Shown in pieces: positions 25,475 to 34,351 of a DNA stretch of 62,116 bases. The translations under genes were made by a program, and so were the position numbers. The notes beneath the pieces are model-generated. The model searched no databases. It was not told the origin of the DNA and was given only the letters and a program-made list of their open reading frames with translations. Source of the DNA: Planktotalea frisia (GTDB taxonomy: Bacteria; Pseudomonadota; Alphaproteobacteria; Rhodobacterales; Rhodobacteraceae); the NCBI RefSeq assembly GCF_001890925.1, contig NZ_MLCB01000010.1:1-62116 (forward strand), read 5' to 3'. The number at the start of each line of letters is the position of its first letter. The first letter of the stretch is position 1.

Positions 25475-27504
25475 GCACGGATCCGCTTCTTCAACCATTA
25501 CAACTGCGCCATCTCACGTTGCGCAATCGGATCATTAGTACGGCTCATGCGCCGTCCTATGAAGAGGGCGGACACCCGCGCGAACGCTATCGGCTTTATC
25601 ATGAGGAAAAGGCCAAAGGCGGTATTGGTCTGACAATAATCGGTGGATCCACTAATATAGCGCCTGACAGCCCTTCTGTTTTTGGCCAGCTTTATGCGGG
25701 TGATGACAGCATTATCCCATGGTTCCAAAAGTTGACGTCTGGGGTGAAATCACATGGCGCAGCGATCATGTGCCAGATCACTCATATGGGGCGGCGCACG
25801 GCTTGGGATGATGGGCATTGGTTACCTGTTGCAGGGCCGAGTGGCACACGAGAGCGGGCGCATCGTTCATTTCCAAAGGCGATGGAGCAAGAAGACATCA
25901 GTCGCATCATTGCGCAGTTCGCGGATGCTGCGAAGCGGTGCCAAGAAGGTGGATTTGACGGGATCGAACTACTGAGCCATTCGCATTTGTTGGGTCAGTT
26001 TCTATCGCCCTTAGTGAACCAACGTGACGACGCTTACGGTGGATCGCTTGAGAACCGCTTGCGTCTAACGATGCAGGTTCTAGACGCGGTACGCGGCGCA
26101 GTCGGTGATGCGTTTATCGTCGGATTGCGCGCAACTGGGGACGAGTTGGTGCAAGGCGGCCTGAGCGCAGAGGAATGCGTTGAGATCGCTCAAGCGCTGC
26201 AAGCGACGGGGCAAGTGGACTTCCTTAATATCCTCGCAGGTGCGCCCTATGATGATCTTGGACTTGCGGGATGGGTGCCGCCGATGGGTATGCCGTCTGG
26301 TGCGCATATCACTGTTGCGGGGCGCATCCGAGCGGCGGTCGATCTGCCGATCTTTCATGCAGGCGGCGTCGCCGACATCGCCACTGCGCGCCATGCCGTC
26401 GCCGATGGTCATGTTGATCTGATTGGCATGACCCGCGCGCACATGGCGGACCCGCATTTGGTGAATAAGCTCTTGCGCGGTGATGAAAAGCGCATTCGCC
26501 CGTGTGTCGGTCTTGGCTCTTGCGTGGATCGCGTGAACCAAGGCAAAGCAGCGGTCTGCGGCCATAACGCTGCCACAGGGCGCGAAGCTGTGATGCCGCA
26601 TATAATTGAAAAGGCGGATGTTTCACGAAGGGTCGTCGTCGTAGGCGGCGGCCCTGCGGGTCTGGAAGCCGCGCGTATTTCTGCGTTGCGAGGTCATCAT
26701 GTGGTGCTTTTCGAGGCGAGCGAGCGACTGGGCGGACAGCTCAAACTCGCGAGCATGGGAATGACGCGTCGCCAGATTTGGGGCGCTGCGGATTGGCTTA
26801 TCCAAGAGGTCACGCAGCTTGGCGTCGATATTCGCATGAACACCTATGCTGAGGAAGATGAGCTGCGCGCGTTAACGCCTGATGCAATTATCATTGCGAC
26901 AGGGGGCTGGCCTGAACCGCCTCAATTCGAGGGTGCGGAGCTCACAGTTTCGAGCTGGGATGTCCTGGCCGGCGCGGCGCGTTTATCCGGCGCAGTAATG
27001 CTCTTTGACGAGGTTGGGGATCATCCTGCTTTGGTTTGCGCAGACGTGATGGCGCGCGCAGGATGCAAGGTCGCGCATGTCACACCGGACCTCGCAACTG
27101 CGCATGACCTCGGGCCGACAAATTCTGCGGTGGTTTTGCGTGATCTTGCCACGCAAGGCGTCAGTTTCACCTGTTTCCAAGAGCTTGTGAGCGTTGCAAA
27201 CGCGGGCAATCGCAAGGAGGTCACGCTGCGCCATGTACTGACGGGCGAGACCACATTACACAGCGTTGATCATCTGGTGATCGAGCACGGCAGCGTACCA
27301 ATGGACGGGCTCTATCATGCGCTGAAAGCTGGTTCGCGCAACTTTGGGCAGTTGGATCAAAGAGCGATGATCGCGGGCACGTCGCCGTTTGAGACGCGCA
27401 ATCCAGAGGGCACATACATGCTCGCGCGTTTGGGGGATGCGGTGGCGAACCGGAATATGCACGCAGCCCTTTATGATGCATTGCGCGTGTGCAAGGATTT
27501 GTGA
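25471..27504 (+). CDS. FMN/FAD oxidoreductase of the DgcA/HpbA N-demethylase type
   Basis: The 677-residue flavoenzyme has an old-yellow-enzyme TIM barrel (about 1-335), an iron-sulfur segment, and a C-terminal FAD/NAD domain opening VVVGGGPAGLEAARI near 389. The cluster segment reads Cys345-x5-Cys351-x11-Cys363; the second cysteine of the usual four (position 348) is leucine. To my knowledge this altered pattern occurs in demethylases of dimethylglycine (DgcA) and N-methylproline, while dienoyl-CoA reductases keep all four. It likely oxidatively removes an N-methyl group. No DgcB-like electron acceptor is in the window. The GTG start overlaps the preceding stop. The assignment to demethylation is inference from motif and context. 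Confidence 0.7.
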   Translation: MSTDPLLQPLQLRHLTLRNRIISTAHAPSYEEGGHPRERYRLYHEEKAKGGIGLTIIGGSTNIAPDSPSVFGQLYAGDDSIIPWFQKLTSGVKSHGAAIMCQITHMGRRTAWDDGHWLPVAGPSGTRERAHRSFPKAMEQEDISRIIAQFADAAKRCQEGGFDGIELLSHSHLLGQFLSPLVNQRDDAYGGSLENRLRLTMQVLDAVRGAVGDAFIVGLRATGDELVQGGLSAEECVEIAQALQATGQVDFLNILAGAPYDDLGLAGWVPPMGMPSGAHITVAGRIRAAVDLPIFHAGGVADIATARHAVADGHVDLIGMTRAHMADPHLVNKLLRGDEKRIRPCVGLGSCVDRVNQGKAAVCGHNAATGREAVMPHIIEKADVSRRVVVVGGGPAGLEAARISALRGHHVVLFEASERLGGQLKLASMGMTRRQIWGAADWLIQEVTQLGVDIRMNTYAEEDELRALTPDAIIIATGGWPEPPQFEGAELTVSSWDVLAGAARLSGAVMLFDEVGDHPALVCADVMARAGCKVAHVTPDLATAHDLGPTNSAVVLRDLATQGVSFTCFQELVSVANAGNRKEVTLRHVLTGETTLHSVDHLVIEHGSVPMDGLYHALKAGSRNFGQLDQRAMIAGTSPFETRNPEGTYMLARLGDAVANRNMHAALYDALRVCKDL

Positions 27505-27519
27505 AATCGAGGGACGAGC

Positions 27520-28662
27520 ATGACACATGAAGAGCTTGTGGCGCTGCGCCATGCATTTCACCTAGATCCTGAGGTGGGGTTCAATGAGCACCGCACAAAA
27601 GCGCGGGTCGCTGCTATTTTGCGCGACCTTGGCCTAGAGGTGCATGAGGGTGTTGGCGTCGTCGGTGTCTTGAAACGCGGCACTGGCAATCGTGCGATTG
27701 GGCTGCGCGCGGATATGGACGCTTTGCCGATCACAGAAACGAGCAGCCACGGGTATGTCTCTGAGAACGCAGGGGTCATGCATGCCTGTGGCCATGATGG
27801 TCATATGAGCATGCTCATTGGGGCAGCGGCGCGACTGGCAAAGGATCCAAATTTTGACGGGACTGTCGTGTTCATTTTCCAACCAAATGAAGAGCACGGT
27901 CTTGGTGCGCAGGCGATGATTGATGAAGGGTTTTTGACGCATTTCCCGATTGAGGAAGTCTATGCCATTCACAATCTGCCGGGTGCGCCGGTTGGTTACG
28001 TCTCGACCCGCGTGGGACAAATTTGCGCCAGCGAAAGCCTTTTTGAGATTACAGTTCAAGGGCAGGGTGGTCATGCCTCCATGCCGCAAAAGGGGCGTGA
28101 CGCAATCACTATTGGTGCTGAGATTGTGCAAGCGTTGCAAACTATCGTGGCGCGTAAGCTCGCGCCAGGGGCCGGGGCGGTTGTGTCTGTCACAGAGTTC
28201 TTGACCGATGGGCAGCGCAATGTGTTGCCGGGCAGGGCAACGCTCAAAGGGGACGTGCGTGCGCGTATTCCTGAGGATCGCATCGAAATTGCACGGCTGA
28301 TGAAACTCATAGCACAGGGCGTCGCGGCGGCGCATGAGGTCGAGGTTGAAGTCAGTTTCAACACAGAATTTGTCGAAGTGATCAATGCCTCGGAACCTGT
28401 CGATGCTGTTGTGAATGCGGCAAAAATGCAGGGGCTAGAAGTTGATGGTGCGCGTGAGCCGATGAGTTTCTCTGAAGACTTCGCCCATTTCTGCAATGCC
28501 GTGCCCGGATGCTTTGTGCTGCTCGGCAATGGTGAGAGCGGCGCACATGGGCAACCCCTTCACGCGTCTGATTATGATTTTAACGATGATCTTCTAACGA
28601 TTGGTGCTGATTTCTGGGCGCAGCTTGTGCGGGATCGTTTGCCGCTTACCAACAAGGACTAA
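27520..28662 (+). CDS. M20D amidohydrolase (hippurate hydrolase-like)
   Basis: A 380-residue member of the M20D aminoacylase/hippurate hydrolase family. It shows RHAFHLDPEVGFNE, GLRADMDALPI, MHACGHDGHMSMLIGAA (metal ligands), FQPNEEHGLGA with the catalytic acid, and the late SFSEDFAHF segment. These enzymes cleave N-acyl amino acids or cyclic-derived amides. It is the second M20-type enzyme in this operon, so two separate amide bonds may be cut. The start has GAGGGACG upstream; the creatinase-like gene follows after 3 bases. Confidence 0.85.
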   Translation: MTHEELVALRHAFHLDPEVGFNEHRTKARVAAILRDLGLEVHEGVGVVGVLKRGTGNRAIGLRADMDALPITETSSHGYVSENAGVMHACGHDGHMSMLIGAAARLAKDPNFDGTVVFIFQPNEEHGLGAQAMIDEGFLTHFPIEEVYAIHNLPGAPVGYVSTRVGQICASESLFEITVQGQGGHASMPQKGRDAITIGAEIVQALQTIVARKLAPGAGAVVSVTEFLTDGQRNVLPGRATLKGDVRARIPEDRIEIARLMKLIAQGVAAAHEVEVEVSFNTEFVEVINASEPVDAVVNAAKMQGLEVDGAREPMSFSEDFAHFCNAVPGCFVLLGNGESGAHGQPLHASDYDFNDDLLTIGADFWAQLVRDRLPLTNKD

Positions 28663-28665
28663 AAC

Positions 28666-29811
28666 ATGTTTGAAGCACGCATGACTGCATTTCGCGCGCG
28701 CATGGACGCCGAGAACATCGACGTGGCGCTGATCACTGATGATGACAACGTCTATTATCTGAGTGGGTATTACGACTATCTGCATATGGAATTTGGCCGC
28801 CCGACAATTCTTGTGGTGCAACGCGAGGGCGCGAGTTTACTCATAACGCCGACGATTGATCTCAACACTGCGCAAGCGCATGCGCGTGTGGATCGGATCG
28901 CAGCGTGGAATGACGGGATGGGCGCGGAGTGGCGCGCGGAGTTACCCGATGCGGTGCAGGGCACCAAGCGGGTTGCGATTGAGCCGAGCGCGATGCCACC
29001 GCTTGTGCGCGCCTATGTAGATGAGCTGGTCGATAACGCGATGCTATGCAGTGCCGAACCGATCTTGGCTGATATGCGAATGATCAAATCACCCAAAGAG
29101 CTGCAACTCGCAAGGCACGCAGGGCAAGTGGCCAATGCGATGATGAATGCTGGGCGGGCGGCGATTGGTGATGGTGTTCCAGAGTTCGAAGTGGCGATTG
29201 CGACCTCGCAGGCAGGAACGCGCAAGGCCGCAGAATTACTTAGCGCACATTACAAAGATGCGGACATGTCGCCTAACACGCATTTTCTACAAATCATGGC
29301 CTCTGGCGAGACGATTACCAAGACGCATCACCGCGCCAGCACGCGGATCATGCGCCGCGGCGAGCCTGTGTTTTTGTGCTTTTGCGGAATGACAAACTTC
29401 CATCGCTTCAAGCTTGGCTTTGATCGCACGTTCTGGATCGGCGAAATGACGGACCCTGCGCAAGAAGCTGTCTATGACGTTGCGCGCGCCAGTCAGCAGG
29501 CGGCCTTGGATGCGCTCAGACCCGGCGTGACAGCACAGAGCGTGCATGCGGCCTATGCAGAGGTGATCCAAGAGGCGGGGTATGAGTATCCGTTCCGCTG
29601 CGGTCGCGCGACGGGCTTTAGTTTTCTCGAAAAGCCGCAATTGGTGACAGGGGACACAACCATTTTGCAGCCCGGCATGGTTTTGGCGGTGGATGGCTCT
29701 GTCAGCGTGGATACGTTTCGCGCGCAGATTGGTGATAGCTTCATTGTGACAGAGGATGGCTATGAGGCGATCACGGAACATCCGAAATCTGTCGCAGACC
29801 TGATTTTGTAA
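28666..29811 (+). CDS. Creatinase-like pita-bread hydrolase (M24 family, metal ligands lost), copy 2
   Basis: The last gene of the operon, 381 residues, is a paralogue of the protein at 10090 (shared FGRP, ASTR/ASVK, FDR and SGE/SGR segments). His221 of THHRAST stands where creatinase has its catalytic His232, and the metal-ligand motifs are replaced (AQIGDSFIVTEDG where R-x-E-D is expected). It is therefore probably a metal-independent C-N hydrolase acting on an amidine, guanidino or cyclic substrate, like creatinase or ectoine hydrolase. AAGGA lies 7 bases before ATG. A terminator follows. Confidence 0.74.
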   Translation: MFEARMTAFRARMDAENIDVALITDDDNVYYLSGYYDYLHMEFGRPTILVVQREGASLLITPTIDLNTAQAHARVDRIAAWNDGMGAEWRAELPDAVQGTKRVAIEPSAMPPLVRAYVDELVDNAMLCSAEPILADMRMIKSPKELQLARHAGQVANAMMNAGRAAIGDGVPEFEVAIATSQAGTRKAAELLSAHYKDADMSPNTHFLQIMASGETITKTHHRASTRIMRRGEPVFLCFCGMTNFHRFKLGFDRTFWIGEMTDPAQEAVYDVARASQQAALDALRPGVTAQSVHAAYAEVIQEAGYEYPFRCGRATGFSFLEKPQLVTGDTTILQPGMVLAVDGSVSVDTFRAQIGDSFIVTEDGYEAITEHPKSVADLIL

Positions 29812-29828
29812 ACCCAGCAAACGAAAAT

Positions 29829-29854
29829 GGCCCCCTGACTTTCATCAGAGGGCC
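29829..29854 (+). terminator. Hairpin between the catabolic operon and the RTX gene
   Basis: GGCCCCCTGA and TCAGAGGGCC form a 10-bp stem with one mismatch and a 6-base loop. The gene ends are convergent, so it can serve either strand, although the flanking T-runs are short. Confidence 0.65.
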
Positions 29855-29877
29855 GGTCGCTCAGATTTTCGCTTCGT

Positions 29878-32800
29878 TTAGAGAACGTCCATTGATGCGA
29901 AGATGAAGTCCGCTTCTTCCAGCTCTTCTTCGCCTTGGATAATCACGCTCAACTGATCCGTTCCATCCAGATCAAATGTCAGTGTGGAAGATCCACCACC
30001 TGTCAGCAAGAAGTCGGCAAGATCGTCGAAGTCAGCGACGTCAGCAACGCCACTTAGATCAATTTGATCCGTGCCTTGCGTGAAGTCCGTGATCTCAACG
30101 CTGCCTGCTTCCAAGCTGATGCCAAAGGCGTCATTGCCTGCGCCGCCCGTAAGCGTATCCGCACCGCCGCCACCGATGAGCGTGTCGTCACCTGCGCCAC
30201 CACTGAGAGCATTGTCCGCTGTGCTACCGGTCAGAGCATCATCACCAGAACCGGCATTGACGTTCTCAAGACCAAAGCTGGTGTTGCCCTGATCATCGAT
30301 GCCTTCCTGAAGATCGATCGCGTAGCTGATCGCGTCCTCGGTTGTGCCCTCGATTTGCAGCGTGTCGATACCGTTGCCTCCGAAATACCCATTCGTGCCA
30401 GCGTTGGCGATGAAGACGTCATCACCGTTGCCACCATTGTGGAAATCGTTGCCGTCACCGCCGTTGATGGTGTCATTACCCTCGTTGCCCTGCAGCTGAT
30501 TGTCCGCTGCGTTGCCAAAGATATTGTCATCACCCGCGCCAGTATTGACGTTTTCGATGTTGGAGTAGGTGTTGCCGTATTGGTCCTGACCCACAGTGAG
30601 GTCGATGTTGTAATCGGCCTCGCCTGCGGATGAGCCACCGATGTCGATCATATCAACGCCGTCGCCGCCGTCATATGTGTCCACACCAAAGCTGCCAAAG
30701 AGCACATCGTTACCCGCGCCACCACTAAGCATATCATTGCCAAGGCCGCCTGCGAGAGAGTCGTCACCCGCGCCGCCACTCACAACGTCATCACCAACAC
30801 CACCATCAAGGATGTTGGACTCAGCGGTGCCTGTCAGAGTGTCATCGCCCCAGCCGCCATTGATATTCTCAATGCCGCTGTAGAAGTTGCCTTGGTTGTC
30901 AGTGCCTGTGGATAGGTCAACCGCATAATCAGTCTCAAAGTCAACGGAAGCGTCGATATCGTAAGTGTCGACACCTGCGCCACCCGCGAAGCTGTCGTTG
31001 CCCACGTTGGCGATCAGAAGATCATCGCCTTCGCCGCCAAGATGCGCATCGTCACCTGCGCCACCTTCGAGGACGTCGCCGCCAAGACCGCCGTTCAGCG
31101 TGTCATTGCCTGCGCGTCCAATCAGAACGTTCGCTTCTGCGTCACCTGTGAAGCTGTCGTCGCCCATGCCGCCATCGATGTTTTCGATGCCAGAGTAGGT
31201 GTTGCCGAACGTATCGGTGCCCGTCTCGAGGTTGATGTTAAAGGCAGTCGCTTGCACGGTTGAGCTGTTGATGATGAGCGCATCATCACCCGCGCCACCA
31301 TCGTAGCTGTTCACACCTTCGTTTGCGATCAGGATATCATCCCCTTCGCCACCGATATGCGTGTCATTGCCAAGACCGCCGAGCAAGACGTCTTCGCCCG
31401 CGAGACCTGTGAGGATATCGTTACCAGCCCCACCAGAGAGCAGGTTGTCGCCCACAGTGCCAGAGATCGTGTCGTCGCCATAGCCACCCAAAACGTTCTC
31501 AACATTCACGAGCGTGTCTGCTCCGGCTGTGCCTGCTGTGAGGTCTACATCGACGGCAACCGTGTTCACGGCAGAATTGTCGATGTCATAGGTATCCGCG
31601 CCTGCGCCGCCATCCATGGTGTCGGTGCCTTCGCCTGCCACAAGAATGTCGTTGCCGGCAAGGCCGTTTAGAGCGTCATTGCCTGCGCCGCCGTTGAGCG
31701 TGTCGTCATCCGCTGTGCCTGTGAGCGTCTCATCCGTTGCATCACCAAGCTCTAGCACGCCCGGAACGCCTTCCGCTTCTGGAAGTGGCGTCGGACGTGT
31801 TGGAAGGTCAGGAGAGTCGAGCATGTCGCTTGTTAGATCGGGCAACAGTTCGAGAGCGGGTGCATCAGGGGATGCACTTACAAGGCTGACGTTGTCCACG
31901 AAGGGTCCAGAGCCATCGCTCTCACCCGCGAGCTCGCGGAATTCCAGCGTATCGATGCCGCCAGTCCCTGTGACCGTGTAGGAATAGGTATCCCATGTCT
32001 CACTGCCTGTTGGTGTGACCGTGTCGATCAGTTCACCACCAAAGTAGACTTCGATGCTTTCGCTTTCACCAAAGCGCTGCGCGCCGTTGAAGCGAAGCTC
32101 CATCGCGTCATCCTCAATCGTACGCACGGATTGGGTCAGCGTATCAACGCCACCTTCCGCACCTGTATCGAGCTGCACAAAGTTGCCGCCGTCTGGTGTG
32201 TTCACACCAAAGAAGCCATCGCCCCAAACATCTGCGGTGCCGCTAGACGTTGTCCAGCCAGCAATATCAGCGCTCGTGTCATTTGCTTCAAAGCCAACAC
32301 CCGCGTCCAATGCGCCGTTGATAATCAGTTGCGTGCCAACCAATGGTGGATTTGGATCAACTGGATCAACTGGATCAACTGGATCAACTGGATCAACTGG
32401 ATCAACCGGATCGACAGGGTCTACCGGATCGACAGGGTCCACCGGATCAACTGGATCCACCGGATCAACAGGATCAGTTGTATCTGGCAGAACTTCGACA
32501 GCAGGGACACTCAAGTCGAATGTGCCATCTGCGTTTGCATCCAAAGTGCCAGGGATAACTGTGACCGTACCATCAGGTGCGGTTGCAACGATGTTGAACA
32601 AATACTCGCCGTTCTCGTCGGCATCCCAGTTGTCGCCCGCATCGGGACTAAATCAGTCGTTAAGTGTCACTGCGCCTGTTGTCTCGTCAATCGCAAAGAC
32701 CACGGCATCATCGCCGCTCAAACTGAAAACAGTACCGAAGGGAACAGGGTCAGGGATGACGGGCTCTGGCTCCGGCTCTGGTAGAATGATCGGGTCAGGC

Positions 32801-33278
32801 ACATCAAAGATGTACTCGCCCTCGGCTGTGATCGTCAAAGACGCGGGGGTCTCAGTTATCGAACCATCTGGTGCATTCGCGGTGATGGTGAAATCGTAGA
32901 CACCGTTTTCGTCTTCATCCCAGTTATCGCCGTCCGCTGGTGCGAACCAGTCTTTGAGCGTCACTTCACCTGTATAGATGTTGATGTCGAACATCGCAGT
33001 GTCTGGGCCGGAAATCGAAAACTCAGTCAAAACAGGCGCGGCGTCAGCTGACACAAAAACTTGGTCGTTTGGTGTGACGCGGAACTCAACGTCGGATGTT
33101 GCTGCACCTGCATCAGGGTTTTCCGTATCGATGACAGTCAACTCGTGGTGTTATCTTCGTTCACATCCCATGCATCGTTGAAATCTGGGGTGAACCAGTC
33201 TTTTAGCGTAATCTCGCCTGTGGCTGGATCAATCTCGAACAAAAAGGCGTCGGGGCCTTGAAGGGTAAAATTCGGCAC
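29878..33278 (-). pseudogene. RTX calcium-binding repeat protein, broken by a frameshift and a nonsense codon
   Basis: The coding remains read from GTG at 33278 (GGGGAG 8 bases upstream). An N-terminal module begins PNFTLQGPDAFLFEIDP. Further modules follow, sharing LKDWF-x(6-7)-NW and a DENG acidic end. A (Val-Asp-Pro) linker comes next, then a C-terminal 600 residues of GGxGxDxxx repeats typical of type I-secreted, calcium-binding proteins. Two lesions break it. Near 33146 one base is missing (restoring T gives NTYELTVID). At 32653-32655 a TGA stands where the parallel module has TGG (DWF). Without them the product would be about 1130 residues. Sequencing error is possible for either. No type I secretion genes are in the window. 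Confidence 0.8.
32354..32470 (-). repeat. Thirteen 9-base units encoding (Val-Asp-Pro)n
   Basis: Units of GGN-TCN-ACN on the plus strand repeat 13 times. The first five are identical (GGATCAACT); later ones vary at silent positions. They encode a Val-Asp-Pro linker inside the RTX protein. Identical neighbouring copies suggest recent slippage and length variation. Confidence 0.9.
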
Positions 33279-33794
33279 TTGGTTAACTCCCCAGTCAGTT
33301 TTATATTTTGGCACCGCGTTGGGTGCCTAATGTCTATGGTCTCAGCGGCAAGCAGGCGCGCTTTGGCCCTTGGTTCTTTTGAAAAAGATCAATGTTTCGT
33401 CAACGGTTCAGCGTATTTTCGCATGCGCATATCAAATGCTCTGCAAGAGCGAGTCGGCGGTGTTAGTTGTGCGTAACACACAAATGACATGGTTTTTCCA
33501 TAAACTCACTGTTTCTGCATTAGGCACAATGGCATTAAGGTGTTGAAAAGTAATGATTTTCGAAAATAAGTCTTACTTTCCGCGACAAATATTAACCGCG
33601 TTATATCGTGCGCGTCCCAGATTTGCCAAGACTTTGCCACAATTCGCGTTTCACGTTCTACTTTTTGAGGATTTGGCGCTGACGAATTTGCGTTGATCTA
33701 AAAAAGTACAGCCCATGCTCAAAAAACTGTTAGCATGTCTGGCCATTTCACCGCACACTCCAAACAAATCATCTGGATGATCTGGGAGGATAGC
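33279..33794. other. Divergent intergenic region between RTX gene and coxS
   Basis: About 516 AT-rich bases with no supported gene. It must hold promoters for both flanking units. Visible structures are a hairpin GGCACC/GGTGCC (33310-33327) in the RTX leader and a 12-base palindrome ATTTTCGAAAAT (33556-33567). Neither can be tied to a known regulator. A frame of 72 codons at 33258-33476 overlaps the RTX start on the other strand and looks non-coding. Confidence 0.6.
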
Positions 33795-34280
33795 ATGACA
33801 GAGATTTCTATGACGGTGAACGGCAAGACCGTTTCCGGCAACGTGCAAGGTAATACCTTGCTTTCGGCATTCTTGCGCGAAGACCTACGTTTGACTGGTA
33901 CACACATCGGTTGCGACACATCGCAGTGTGGTGCTTGTGTTGTTCATGTGAACGGCGAGGCGGTGAAGTCTTGCACTATGTTCGCGCTCGAGGCAGCAGG
34001 CACAGAGGTTGGCACGATTGAAGGTCAAGCGAATGGCGACGGTTCGCTCAATGTGATCCAGCAAGCGTTTCAGGATCACCACGGTCTTCAGTGCGGTTTT
34101 TGCACGCCGGGCATGGTGATGTCGGCAGCGTCGTTGTTGAAAGACAACCCCAAGCCAACAGAGAGCGAAGTGCGTGAATACCTCGAGGGCAATATCTGCC
34201 GCTGCACAGGGTATCATAACATCGTCAAAGCGATCATGGCCGCATCTGGTCAGGACGTCTCTGCGATTGCAGCTGAGTAA
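33795..34280 (+). CDS. coxS: [2Fe-2S] small subunit of form II CO dehydrogenase-like molybdenum hydroxylase
   Basis: This 161-residue iron-sulfur subunit passes electrons from the molybdenum centre to FAD. Ligands for the plant-type cluster are Cys40, 45, 48 and 60. The second cluster uses Cys100, 103, 135 and 137 (CGFC, ICRC). ATG at 33795 with GGGAGGA directly upstream is far better than a longer reading. It heads an S-L-M operon, the order of form II cox genes. The 71 bases to coxL carry two perfect 18-base palindromes. Confidence 0.92.
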   Translation: MTEISMTVNGKTVSGNVQGNTLLSAFLREDLRLTGTHIGCDTSQCGACVVHVNGEAVKSCTMFALEAAGTEVGTIEGQANGDGSLNVIQQAFQDHHGLQCGFCTPGMVMSAASLLKDNPKPTESEVREYLEGNICRCTGYHNIVKAIMAASGQDVSAIAAE

Positions 34281-34282
34281 AC

Positions 34283-34300
34283 AAATTTTCTAGAAAATTT
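34283..34300. repeat. 18-base palindrome AAATTTTCTAGAAAATTT
   Basis: A perfect palindrome directly after the coxS stop codon. It shares the core TTTTCTAGAAAA with two others in the window (34310-34327, 61182-61199). Confidence 0.9.
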
Positions 34301-34309
34301 GGAGTGCTT

Positions 34310-34327
34310 GATTTTTCTAGAAAAATC
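34310..34327. repeat. 18-base palindrome GATTTTTCTAGAAAAATC
   Basis: The second perfect palindrome between coxS and coxL, 27 bases from the first measured start to start. In the transcript the pair would make two adjacent hairpins just before the coxL ribosome site. Confidence 0.9.
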
Positions 34328-34351
34328 GCCTCCTCACGGAAGGAATACAAA

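Noticed and set aside
30064-30633. Plus-strand open frames across the RTX gene
   Set aside because: They are the antisense reading of GGxGxD repeats, giving repetitive Ala/Ser/Pro or Val/Ile/Thr text with no independent support.
32354-32470. CRISPR-like repeat
   Set aside because: The units are 9 bases, contiguous, in frame and without spacers; they encode a Val-Asp-Pro linker.
32653-32655. TGA in the RTX gene as selenocysteine or programmed read-through
   Set aside because: The parallel module has Trp (TGG) there, no SECIS-like hairpin is evident, and a frameshift upstream shows independent decay.
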